Below, in pieces: positions 20,704-27,929 of a DNA stretch of 64,000 nucleotides. This stretch comes from Phytohalomonas tamaricis (GTDB lineage Bacteria > Pseudomonadota > Gammaproteobacteria > Pseudomonadales > Halomonadaceae). The notes beneath the pieces were generated by a model. That model had not been told where the DNA came from, did not search any database, and was given only the letters and a program-made list of their open reading frames with translations. The stretch is from contig NZ_PVRV01000023.1 in assembly GCF_003012345.1 (NCBI RefSeq), forward strand, positions 248,001 to 312,000. The letters run 5' to 3'. The stretch's first letter is position 1, and every line of letters begins with the position of its first letter. The position numbers were made by a program, and so were the translations under genes.

Positions 20704-21369
20704 ATGACAAGTGATACTCCCCCGAACATGATGGCAAAACGCTTTCGCGGCTTTTTGCCAGTCGTTGTCGATCTGGAAACCGGCGGATTCAATCCCCATA
20801 CCGATGCGCTGCTGGAAATTGCGGCGGTCACGTTAACGATGGATGAAACCGGCAATCTGCTGCCAGACCAAACGTATGCTTTTCATGTTGACCCTTTCCC
20901 CGGTGCCAATATCGAGCAGGCAGCACTGGAGTTCACCGGCATTGATCTCGATAACCCGTTGCGCAAGAATGTTGCGCTTTCAGAAAGCGAAGCGTTAGGG
21001 GAAATTTTCAAGCCGGTACGCAAGGCGCTTAAATCGCATGGCTGCAATCGTGCGATTTTAGTAGGTCATAATGCTGCCTTCGATCATGGCTTCCTCAATG
21101 CGGCCGTATTGCGATGTGGCGTAAAACGCAATCCTTTTCATCCTTTTTCAAGTTTCGACACGGCAACGCTTTCCGGGCTGGTGTATGGCCAAACCGTTCT
21201 CGCGCGTGCCTGCCGCGCCGCAGGTATTGAGTTCAGCAATAGCGAAGCGCATTCAGCGCGCTACGATACCGAGCGTACGGCAGAACTGTTCTGTGCCATC
21301 GTTAACCGGTTCAAGGATTTAGGTGGCTGGAATCTCGCCATGCGCGAGCAAAGCATGGACGAAGAGTAA
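20704..21369 (+). CDS. rnt: Ribonuclease T
   Basis: Exoribonuclease that trims the 3' ends of tRNA and other stable RNAs. It is a DEDDh exonuclease: Asp23 and Glu25 in VVDLETGGF, Asp127 in [10 protein letters not shown], His183 and Asp188 in [12 protein letters not shown]. The length of 221 residues is normal. Of two in-frame ATGs, this one is favoured by GGGAGGGAAGG just upstream. It is monocistronic, divergent from argG. Confidence 0.96.
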   Translation: MTSDTPPNMMAKRFRGFLPVVVDLETGGFNPHTDALLEIAAVTLTMDETGNLLPDQTYAFHVDPFPGANIEQAALEFTGIDLDNPLRKNVALSESEALGEIFKPVRKALKSHGCNRAILVGHNAAFDHGFLNAAVLRCGVKRNPFHPFSSFDTATLSGLVYGQTVLARACRAAGIEFSNSEAHSARYDTERTAELFCAIVNRFKDLGGWNLAMREQSMDEE

Positions 21370-21416
21370 GCGTCTATTATTGGCTAGCTTGATAAATAGA
21401 TAGCGCTTTTAACGAG

Positions 21417-21448
21417 AAAAGCCCGTGAAGATTGTTCACGGGCTTTTT
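21417..21448. terminator. Terminator between rnt and the HPF-CSD gene
   Basis: A 13-bp stem (AAAAGCCCGTGAA with TTCACGGGCTTTT) with a five-base loop and a T run. The A-rich left arm would also let it act on the opposite strand. Confidence 0.88.
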
Positions 21449-21502
21449 CTCAATCACGTTTAGCGTCTTACCAATACTAAACATATGCTCGACGCATGTA
21501 CC

Positions 21503-22129
21503 TTAGTTACTTTCCCATCCTTTGGGCATCTCTAAGCCTTCATCTGCGTCAGTGCCGCCGACCCCGGGCTTATCAATGATCTGAACCGTACTGGCCTGTA
21601 ACCCTTTATCGCCTTCTTCCGGCTCAAAACGCACTTGGGTACCCGCCGTCAAGCGATCAAAATCGTCATGCAGCACAGAATTGCGATGAAAGTAAACGTC
21701 CTCTCCACTGGCATCCTTGAGAAAGCCATACCCTTCTTCTGCAAAGGTACGCGCTACAATAGCAACAGTTGGGCTGGTCGGTTCATCATGATGCTTAACG
21801 TCATTATTACGCTTGGCAACGTGCTTCTTCAGCTGCTTTTCCATCGCCTCACAGGCCTGTCGAATCAGAGGACGCAGTTGAACTTGCGGATCGGTAAGAC
21901 GCTCTTCTTTATCGGCAACTAGCTCACCCTTGGCAGGTAGCGTTACTTCAACAAGCACACGATAGGGATTACCCGTGCGATTGTTATTTTGTGTCTGCTC
22001 GACAACAACACGGCAACCGATGATGTCATTACAGAAATGTTCCAGCTTGTCGACGCGTGTGCGGATATACTCATCGATCCATTCTGATCTCGATACACCG
22101 TTGTAGTTGATCTCAAGCGGAATCTGCAT
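21503..22129 (-). CDS. HPF/RaiA-like ribosome-binding domain fused to a cold-shock domain
   Basis: 208-residue two-domain protein. Residues 1 to about 110 have the pattern of the ribosome hibernation factor family (MQIPLEINYNGVSRSEWIDE, then VDKLEHFCNDI). A short linker leads to a cold-shock domain at about 120-187, with RNP1-like GYGFLKD and RNP2-like VYFHRN. The first domain would bind the 30S subunit near the decoding site and the second single-stranded RNA. It is more divergent from HPF proper than a hibernation factor usually is, so its exact effect on ribosomes is uncertain. It is monocistronic and convergent with rnt. Confidence 0.85.
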   Translation of the reverse strand: MQIPLEINYNGVSRSEWIDEYIRTRVDKLEHFCNDIIGCRVVVEQTQNNNRTGNPYRVLVEVTLPAKGELVADKEERLTDPQVQLRPLIRQACEAMEKQLKKHVAKRNNDVKHHDEPTSPTVAIVARTFAEEGYGFLKDASGEDVYFHRNSVLHDDFDRLTAGTQVRFEPEEGDKGLQASTVQIIDKPGVGGTDADEGLEMPKGWESN

Positions 22130-22271
22130 GCTGTATCTCCCTCGTCACTTACAGGTAGGTATCCGATTCATCTCCTTGATCGGCCCTTACTCACAGCGTG
22201 GTCGTAGCTGCTTGGCTTTTCAACAACAATTTCAATCAGTTTAGTAGTTTGCATAAACATCTATGCCAAAA

Positions 22272-22308
22272 GAAAGGGCCTGCCAGCACTAAGCTGGCAG
22301 GCCCTTTC
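22272..22308 (-). terminator. Intrinsic terminator of grxD
   Basis: A perfect 16-bp stem (GAAAGGGCCTGCCAGC and its complement) around ACTAA, 20 bases after the grxD stop. It ends in TTTC then TTTTGG on the minus strand. Confidence 0.85.
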
Positions 22309-22327
22309 AACGCTCATAGGCGTCTAT

Positions 22328-22669
22328 TTAAGCATTGTCTTCCTGAGAAGCTGCGCTGGATGCCTGCTTGATCATCGGTTCGAGTTCACCATTTTGGTAC
22401 ATCTCGACGATGATATCGCATCCGCCCACAAGCTCACCGTTGATCCAAAGCTGCGGGAACGTCGGCCAGTTAGCGTACTTGGGCAGTTCAGCACGAATAT
22501 CGGGATTATCGAGAATATTGACGAAAGCAAAACGTTCGCCACACCCCATCAACGCTTGAACCGCTTGGGCGGAAAACCCGCACTGCGGCAGCTGAGGCGT
22601 ACCTTTCATGTAAAGCAGAATGGTATTTTCGCTGATCTGTTGCTTAATCGTGTCGACAGTTGCGCTCAT
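22328..22669 (-). CDS. grxD: Monothiol glutaredoxin, Grx4 type
   Basis: 113-residue CGFS glutaredoxin that, with BolA proteins and glutathione, carries [2Fe-2S] clusters in iron homeostasis and cluster delivery. The single active cysteine is Cys30 in PQCGFS. The following WPTFPQLWINGELVGGCDI holds the glutathione-binding cis-proline and the GG-CD motif. It is monocistronic. No BolA gene is in view. Confidence 0.96.
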   Translation of the reverse strand: MSATVDTIKQQISENTILLYMKGTPQLPQCGFSAQAVQALMGCGERFAFVNILDNPDIRAELPKYANWPTFPQLWINGELVGGCDIIVEMYQNGELEPMIKQASSAASQEDNA

Positions 22670-22802
22670 AATTTTATTCCTCGGACGTGGGGTTGGCTGA
22701 GCAATTTAAATGCTCGCGTCGCCGTGGATGTTGCCATGCTAACTATTCTACCTCGACATGAAGTTAAAATCAGCCTCTGCACAATGAAGCTTGCACTCAG
22801 CG

Positions 22803-22831
22803 TTGCGCCATTGCTGCTCGCTCGCTAGGAT
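22803..22831 (+). promoter_or_regulatory. Candidate sigma-70 promoter of the argF leader / small RNA
   Basis: TTGCGC and TAGGAT are spaced by exactly 17 bases. Transcription would start near 22838, just before two hairpins and a T run. Confidence 0.5.
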
Positions 22832-22837
22832 GATGTC

Positions 22838-22936
22838 CTTTTAGTGAGACCTCCAACAACAAAGGTCTCGAGCAATGTTGGGCGCCGCCGTTCTCGTCCG
22901 AGGCACTAGGCTTCGGATAGTCGTGGCGCCTTTTTC
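22838..22936 (+). ncRNA. Candidate small RNA or attenuator upstream of argF
   Basis: About 100 bases that look like an independent transcript. Hairpin 1 pairs GAGACCT (22846-22852) with AGGTCTC (22863-22869) around an A/C-rich loop. Hairpin 2 pairs GGCGCC (22881-22886) with GGCGCC (22925-22930), contains an inner TCCGA/TCGGA stem, and runs into TTTTT. This is the form of an intrinsic terminator 48 bases before argF. It may be a stand-alone small RNA, or a leader whose termination controls argF. No match to a known RNA family was recognised. Confidence 0.45.
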
Positions 22937-22983
22937 GTTCGCGGTGAACACCTACGTGCTATCTACGTAACAGGAGCGATACG

Positions 22984-23904
22984 ATGGCCCCACGCCACTT
23001 CCTCACCTTGATGGATTTCTCTTCTCAGGAGCTGGAGTATCTTATCCAGCGTGCGATCACGATCAAATCAGGCCTTAAGCAGCATGGGCCCGTTTACGTC
23101 CCTTTAGCCAATCGCACCATGGCGATGATCTTCGAGAAGTCCTCTACGCGCACGCGGGTATCGTTTGAAACCGCCATGGCACAGTTCGGTGGACACGCCC
23201 TGTTCCTGTCACCAAGAGACACACAGCTTGGACGTGGCGAACCGATTGAAGATACGGCGCGCGTACTGTCCGAGATGGTCGATGTTGTAATGATTCGTAC
23301 CTTCGCTCACAAGAATCTCGAAGACTTTGCCGCCGCCAGCTCGGTGCCGGTCATCAATGCGCTTTCCGATGACTACCACCCTTGCCAACTGCTCGCCGAT
23401 ATTCAAACCTGGACGGAGTGTCGTGGGCCGGTACGCGGCAAAACGGCTGTATGGATCGGGGATGGTAATAACATGTGCCATTCATGGATCAATGCTGCCC
23501 GCCAATTCGATTTCAAACTGCGTATCAGCTGCCCCGAAGGCTACGAGCCGGACGCAGCCATTCTTGAAGCGGCGGGTGAGCATGCGCAGATTGTACGCGA
23601 CCCCATGGAGGCGGCACGCGGCGCTGATCTGATTACGACTGATGTATGGGCGTCAATGGGTCAGGAAGAAGAACAGGCCATCCGAGAAGCGGCCTTTGAA
23701 GGCTATCAAGTCGATGAAGCCATGCTGGACTGTGCCGACGACAACGTTATTTTCCTGCATTGCCTGCCGGCCCACCGCGGCGAAGAAATCAGTACGACCC
23801 TGCTTGACGACCCGCGCGCCGTTGTGTGGCAAGAAGCCGGCAATCGACTGCATGCACAGAAAGCCCTGATCGAGTTTTTATTGCTGGGCCGCATCAGCGA
23901 TTGA
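22984..23904 (+). CDS. argF: Ornithine carbamoyltransferase
   Basis: Makes citrulline from ornithine and carbamoyl phosphate. The carbamoyl-phosphate loop [12 protein letters not shown] places SSTRT at 53-57, and the ornithine-binding motif [11 protein letters not shown] lies near 265. At 306 residues it is of the anabolic ArgF type. A strong AGGAG precedes the ATG. A possible terminator-like structure 48 bases upstream suggests regulated read-through. Transcripts may end at a GC-rich hairpin 27 bases after the stop. Confidence 0.97.
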   Translation: MAPRHFLTLMDFSSQELEYLIQRAITIKSGLKQHGPVYVPLANRTMAMIFEKSSTRTRVSFETAMAQFGGHALFLSPRDTQLGRGEPIEDTARVLSEMVDVVMIRTFAHKNLEDFAAASSVPVINALSDDYHPCQLLADIQTWTECRGPVRGKTAVWIGDGNNMCHSWINAARQFDFKLRISCPEGYEPDAAILEAAGEHAQIVRDPMEAARGADLITTDVWASMGQEEEQAIREAAFEGYQVDEAMLDCADDNVIFLHCLPAHRGEEISTTLLDDPRAVVWQEAGNRLHAQKALIEFLLLGRISD

Positions 23905-23930
23905 TGATCAGGACGCCACTCTTTTGAATA

Positions 23931-23951
23931 GCCGCGCGCATGCTGCGCGGC
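23931..23951 (+). other. GC-rich hairpin after argF
   Basis: GCCGCGC pairs with GCGCGGC around a seven-base loop, 27 bases after the argF stop, without a T run. It may stabilise the mRNA end or act as a weak terminator. The rest of the gap to the tRNA-Ala terminator shows nothing else. Confidence 0.45.
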
Positions 23952-24050
23952 GTTACGGTAGATTGGTTGTATATTTTTCACCAGCCTACTAACGGCAAGA
24001 TAGCCACTCACTCAACTCAAGCACGCTAGCCCACAATTGCTTAGTCATGA

Positions 24051-24086
24051 AAAAAGCCGCTTGAGCGAATGCTCAAGCGGCTTTTT
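24051..24086 (-). terminator. Intrinsic terminator of tRNA-Ala
   Basis: A perfect 16-bp stem (AAAAAGCCGCTTGAGC and its complement) with a GAAT loop, ten bases beyond the tRNA CCA end, followed by a T run on the minus strand. It could also stop transcription from argF. Confidence 0.9.
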
Positions 24087-24095
24087 AGAAATTCT

Positions 24096-24171
24096 TGGTG
24101 GAGCCTATCGGGATCGAACCGATGACCTCAACGCTGCCAGCGTTGCGCTCTCCCAGCTGAGCTAAGGCCCC
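24096..24171 (-). tRNA. tRNA-Ala (anticodon GGC)
   Basis: A complete cloverleaf of 76 bases including an encoded CCA. The acceptor stem GGGGCCT pairs with AGGCTCC with one G-U. The anticodon loop contains GGC, and the T arm has GGTTCGATCC. Confidence 0.97.
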
Positions 24172-24189
24172 CTCTTAAATCTGAGGCGA

Positions 24190-24218
24190 AATATACGGAT
24201 CTCACGGCAACACGTCAA
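24190..24218 (-). promoter_or_regulatory. Promoter of tRNA-Ala
   Basis: On the minus strand TTGACG and TATATT are spaced by 17 bases, with the -10 ending 19 bases before the mature tRNA 5' end. Confidence 0.8.
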
Positions 24219-24328
24219 GAGCTTCATGTTCTTTCAACAATTTTTAGCGCGCAAAGAGGCAGTTACTTTCCTCATTGTCGCCTACCTTTTGGTAAAATAC
24301 GCTTATGGATAGCCACGATGAGGTAGGC

Positions 24329-26146
24329 ATGGAATTCAACGCCAGGCAATTTCTAAAGGCGGTTACGGAAGCGCCAGGCGTCTATCGCATGTTCGACGCA
24401 CAGGAAAACGTGCTTTATGTCGGCAAGGCGAAACGCCTGAAACAGCGTCTGGCCAGTTATTTTCGCGGCAGCGGACTCAATGCCAAGACACAAGCGTTGG
24501 TCGCTCGAATCTGTGACATTCAAGTCACAGTCACCCGCAGTGAAACCGAGGCATTATTGCTTGAACAGACGCTGATCAAAACCTTGCGTCCGCCTTATAA
24601 CATTCTGCTACGGGATGATAAGTCTTATCCTTACGTTTTCGTCTCTGACCGTCATCCTTATCCCGCTCTCGAATTTCGCCGCATTCGCCAGAAGAAAAAT
24701 GATGGCCGCTACTTTGGGCCTTTCCCTAGCTCGAATGCAGTACGGGAAAGTCTGGCATTAATGCAGAAGATATTTCGTATCCGTAATTGCGAAGATACGG
24801 TTTTTGCCCATCGTGCTCGCCCTTGCCTTCAGTACCAGATCGGCCGCTGCAGTGCCCCCTGTGTCGACTACATCGATCAGGACAGCTACCGACGTGATAT
24901 TGAGCGTGCCATCTTGTGCATGGAAGGCAAAAGCGATCAGGTAACGTCTCAGTTGAATACCGAGATGGAAAACGCAAGCAAAACGCTCAATTTCGAACAG
25001 GCCGCCTTCATCCGGGATCAAATACAGCAGTTGCGCCGTCTACAAACACAGCAATCCGTTGACACTGAAGGTGGGGATGCCGATGTTTTTGCCCTTGCTG
25101 AGCGCCCGGGAGGGCTATGCATCAGCGTCCTCATGATTCGCCAGGGACGTGTACTCGGCTCAAGGCACTACATGCCAGATAATGGTCTGGACTTATCCTC
25201 TGATGAGTTACTGACCAGTTTCGTTAGCCAATATTACCTTGGTCAGGAGCGGGAGGTGCCTACCGAAGTGCTGACCTCTCATGCTCTGGATGATCATGAT
25301 GTTCTACAAGCGGCCCTTAGTGAGAAAGCTGGCAAGCATGTGCGCTTGGCCACTCAAGTACGCGGACACCGGGCAATGTGGCTGGAACTTGCTTACACCA
25401 ATGCCGAGCAGCATCTGGCCACTCAGCTGGCTAGTCATCAACAGTTAAGCAAGCGGTTTCTCGCTTTACGTGACGCACTGGGCATGCAGGAAGCTCCCTC
25501 ACGACTTGAGTGCTTTGACATCAGTCATAGCCATGGCGAGGCGACCGTTGCGTCGTGTGTCGTATTCAATCAGGATGGCCCAGCCAAATCCGACTATCGC
25601 CGCTTCAATATCGAAGGTGTGGCCGCCGGGGATGACTATGCAGCAATGCATCAAGCCTTGACGCGACGTTACAAACGTATTCAAAACAAGGAAGCCAAGC
25701 GGCCCGATATATTGATTGTGGATGGCGGCAAAGGACAGCTCAACATGGCGCGTGATGTTTTTAATCAACTCGGCATTACTGACATCGTGCTGTTAGGTGT
25801 CGCTAAAGGAACGACGCGCAAGCCAGGGCTTGAGACTCTTTTTCTAGAGACAATCGACCAAAGCCTGACCTTGGAAGGCACGTCTCCTGCTCTTCATCTG
25901 ATTCAGCATATTCGTGATGAGGCTCACCGTTTCGCCATTACCGGTCACCGCCAACGGCGCGACAAGCAACGCCGGACATCTACGCTTCAGGATATTCCCG
26001 GTGTGGGTCCCAAGCGTCGGCGTGAGCTGTTACGCTTCTTTGGTGGACTTCAAGGGGTAAAAAGAGCCTCACGAGATGACCTTGCGCGCGTCCCGGGTAT
26101 TAATGCCCAGCTTGCAGCACAGATTCACCAGGCTCTTCATGGATGA
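24329..26146 (+). CDS. uvrC: Excinuclease ABC subunit C
   Basis: Makes both incisions in nucleotide excision repair. The N-terminal GIY-YIG nuclease is seen in GVYRMFDAQENVLYVGKA. A UVR motif near 200 binds UvrB. The RNase H-like domain begins around LECFDISHSHGEATVAS with its catalytic Asp. The C-terminus has tandem helix-hairpin-helix motifs (DIPGVGPKRRRELL and VPGINAQLAAQI). The protein is 605 residues from this start, which has GAGG upstream; an ATG eight codons earlier would coincide with the expected transcription start of a TAAAAT box and is less likely. It is followed by pgsA, as in many gammaproteobacteria. Confidence 0.95.
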   Translation: MEFNARQFLKAVTEAPGVYRMFDAQENVLYVGKAKRLKQRLASYFRGSGLNAKTQALVARICDIQVTVTRSETEALLLEQTLIKTLRPPYNILLRDDKSYPYVFVSDRHPYPALEFRRIRQKKNDGRYFGPFPSSNAVRESLALMQKIFRIRNCEDTVFAHRARPCLQYQIGRCSAPCVDYIDQDSYRRDIERAILCMEGKSDQVTSQLNTEMENASKTLNFEQAAFIRDQIQQLRRLQTQQSVDTEGGDADVFALAERPGGLCISVLMIRQGRVLGSRHYMPDNGLDLSSDELLTSFVSQYYLGQEREVPTEVLTSHALDDHDVLQAALSEKAGKHVRLATQVRGHRAMWLELAYTNAEQHLATQLASHQQLSKRFLALRDALGMQEAPSRLECFDISHSHGEATVASCVVFNQDGPAKSDYRRFNIEGVAAGDDYAAMHQALTRRYKRIQNKEAKRPDILIVDGGKGQLNMARDVFNQLGITDIVLLGVAKGTTRKPGLETLFLETIDQSLTLEGTSPALHLIQHIRDEAHRFAITGHRQRRDKQRRTSTLQDIPGVGPKRRRELLRFFGGLQGVKRASRDDLARVPGINAQLAAQIHQALHG

Positions 26147-26206
26147 TCAGGTCTGGAAAGCGTTAGAATATCAATGATGACCATCGGCTAGGACGCTAAA
26201 AGCACA

Positions 26207-26755
26207 ATGAATATTCCCAATATCCTGACTTTGCTCCGGATCGTTTTTATTCCTCTGTTGGTCGCGGCCTTTTACCTTCCTTATTGGTGGAGTTATTCCT
26301 GTGCCGCCGGGCTCTTTGGCATAGCCGCGGTAACTGACTGGTTTGATGGTTACCTGGCAAGGCGCTGGAATCAGAGCACTCCATTCGGTGCATTCCTGGA
26401 CCCTGTTGCCGATAAGCTCATGGTAGCCGTAGCGCTAGGACTCTTGATCGAACGTTATGACAGCGCGCTGATGACATTGCCTGCATTGGTGATCATTGGC
26501 CGTGAAATCGTCATTTCTGCACTGCGTGAATGGATGGCAGAGCTCGGCAAACGCGCCAACGTAGCTGTCTCGATGGTGGGCAAGCTCAAGACCACCATGC
26601 AGATGGTATCGATCTTCACTCTGCTCGCTTTCCCTATCGGTACCGTATACGCACAGCTAGGAGTCGTTATGCTTTATGTGGCCGCCATTTTGACGCTGTG
26701 GTCGATGTTTAGCTATTTACGAGCCGCCTGGCCAGAACTGACTCGATCGATTTGA
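26207..26755 (+). CDS. pgsA: CDP-diacylglycerol-glycerol-3-phosphate 3-phosphatidyltransferase
   Basis: Commits CDP-diacylglycerol to phosphatidylglycerol at the inner membrane. The CDP-alcohol phosphotransferase motif is complete: Asp44, Asp47-Gly48, Ala51-Arg52, Gly61, Asp65, Asp69. The 182-residue protein has several membrane helices, and the N-terminal [12 protein letters not shown] is the typical PgsA start. It follows uvrC by 60 bases and precedes the tRNA operon, a conserved uvrC-pgsA-tRNA order. Confidence 0.96.
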   Translation: MNIPNILTLLRIVFIPLLVAAFYLPYWWSYSCAAGLFGIAAVTDWFDGYLARRWNQSTPFGAFLDPVADKLMVAVALGLLIERYDSALMTLPALVIIGREIVISALREWMAELGKRANVAVSMVGKLKTTMQMVSIFTLLAFPIGTVYAQLGVVMLYVAAILTLWSMFSYLRAAWPELTRSI

Positions 26756-26800
26756 GTCTCGCGTAAGAGCGTGCTTTTAGAGACTTTTTTGCACTCATGA

Positions 26801-26828
26801 TTGACACAATGATTCGCATACGTATAAT
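26801..26828 (+). promoter_or_regulatory. Promoter of the tRNA-Gly/Cys/Leu operon
   Basis: Full consensus hexamers, TTGACA and TATAAT, are spaced by 16 bases. The -10 ends 28 bases before the first mature tRNA. Confidence 0.9.
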
Positions 26829-26856
26829 TCATCCCCGTGCTTGGCACTGATGTCGA

Positions 26857-26932
26857 GCGGGAATAGCTCAGTTGGTAGAGCGCCACCTTGCCAAGGTGGA
26901 GGTCGCGAGTTCGAGCCTCGTTTCCCGCTCCA
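26857..26932 (+). tRNA. tRNA-Gly (anticodon GCC)
   Basis: A complete cloverleaf with acceptor GCGGGAA/TTCCCGC, anticodon GCC within CTTGCCAAG, and encoded CCA. It is the first gene of a three-tRNA operon. Confidence 0.97.
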
Positions 26933-26937
26933 TAAGA

Positions 26938-27011
26938 GGCTGGATGGCAGAGTGGTTATGCAGCGGACTGCAACTCCGTGTACGCCGGTTCGATTCCGAC
27001 TCCAGCCTCCA
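26938..27011 (+). tRNA. tRNA-Cys (anticodon GCA)
   Basis: A complete cloverleaf with acceptor GGCTGGA/TCCAGCC, anticodon GCA within ACTGCAACT, and encoded CCA. It starts five bases after tRNA-Gly. Confidence 0.97.
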
Positions 27012-27031
27012 TTTTCCTGCCAAATTCTCTC

Positions 27032-27118
27032 GCCCGGATGGCGGAATAGGTAGACGCAAGGGACTTAAAATCCCTCGCCCGTTAGGGCGTGCCGGTTCGA
27101 TTCCGGCTCCGGGCACCA
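27032..27118 (+). tRNA. tRNA-Leu (anticodon TAA)
   Basis: A class II tRNA with a long variable arm (TCGCCCGTTAGGGCGT), acceptor GCCCGGA/TCCGGGC, anticodon TAA within ACTTAAAAT, and encoded CCA. It marks the edge of the AT-rich segment that follows. Confidence 0.97.
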
Positions 27119-27335
27119 TCAAGTATTCAACCTCTCTCCTCCATTCAGCATTATCATCATAAACAAGATGGATAATTGCTACTGAGATGCATGATTGCAC
27201 CTACCTATTTAGCCGCTTTAAACCCTTTACTCTTCAATTGAATAAGCGCTTATACAAGTTCTATTTTCTGAACTTGTGAAACAATGGTTGTGCAGTTAAA
27301 GCTTATTAAGGCTCGCTGCCACATAGCCAAACATC
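27119..27335. other. AT-rich gap after tRNA-Leu with an inverted repeat
   Basis: No gene is seen. The palindrome ATAAGCGCTTAT (27242-27253) is directly followed by an inverted repeat, ACAAGTTC (27254-27261) with GAACTTGT (27270-27277). This may end the tRNA transcript, but it lacks a T run. No repeat of the tRNA-Leu 3' end was found downstream that would mark an attachment site. Confidence 0.4.
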
Positions 27336-27494
27336 TCAAACAAACAGAATAAAAACAAAAAAGATCACGATTACAGAAAGCGCTACGGTTAGAACAATTT
27401 TTCCCGTCAGATGACTCTCTTCATGACGATGCTCGTCCTGCATTTCCGGCTGTTGCTCGGCATCTGCTTTTTTATTTTGCTTATTGCTTTCCAT
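27336..27494 (-). CDS. Small membrane protein, 52 residues
   Basis: A short protein with a charged, hydrophilic N-terminal half (MESNKQNKKADAEQQPEMQD, then His/Glu-rich) and one C-terminal membrane helix, IVLTVALSVIVIFFVFILFV. Translation is well supported by AGAGGAAG seven bases before the ATG. It would be a tail-anchored or single-span inner-membrane protein. I do not recognise the family. It lies in the AT-rich segment behind tRNA-Leu and points away from the tailspike-like gene. Confidence 0.6.
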   Translation of the reverse strand: MESNKQNKKADAEQQPEMQDEHRHEESHLTGKIVLTVALSVIVIFFVFILFV

Positions 27495-27853
27495 TTTACT
27501 TCCTCTCAATGACCGACTTTTGCAGCGTAGAATGAACAATCCTAAAAGTGCTTTCAATATCTATGTTAAACACAATTAATAGCTATATCAGCCAATAAAT
27601 TCGGCTCGGAAGCTAATAGGATTTTACTTGGCAAAGGCTAAAACATCATCTCTTTATAACCACTCACCTCTATGTAACTTCATTCGCCGGCACATAAATA
27701 TCCCACGCCTTGTTATCGCCCAATAATTAACTTAATAAATAAATGTTAAATTCAATTTTGTAGAATATTAATTTATCGTGTCATCTCTCATCTCATGTGT
27801 AAACCTATCTGGTACACCTTGCTCAGCTAGAAAGAAATATCAAAATAAGCGAA
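27495..27853. other. AT-rich intergenic region before the tailspike-like gene
   Basis: Strongly AT-rich, with runs such as TTAACTTAATAAATAAATG, unlike the flanking housekeeping DNA. No reading frame, RNA gene or clear promoter could be supported. It presumably holds the promoters for both flanking genes. Confidence 0.5.
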
Positions 27854-27919
27854 CGTTAATAGCGTCGACTCAACGAAGTATTCTCATTTAAATGATGTCG
27901 ACATAACCAGCTATTAACG
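27854..27919 (+). promoter_or_regulatory. Leader hairpin abutting the ribosome site of the tailspike-like gene
   Basis: CGTTAATAGC (27854-27863) is the exact complement of GCTATTAACG (27910-27919). Just inside them, two copies of GTCGAC (27864-27869, 27897-27902) can extend the stem, with a seven-base bulge on the right. The outer stem ends one base before the Shine-Dalgarno GGAG. It could control translation, or as DNA be a protein-binding site. Confidence 0.55.
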
Positions 27920-27929
27920 GGAGTTAAAC

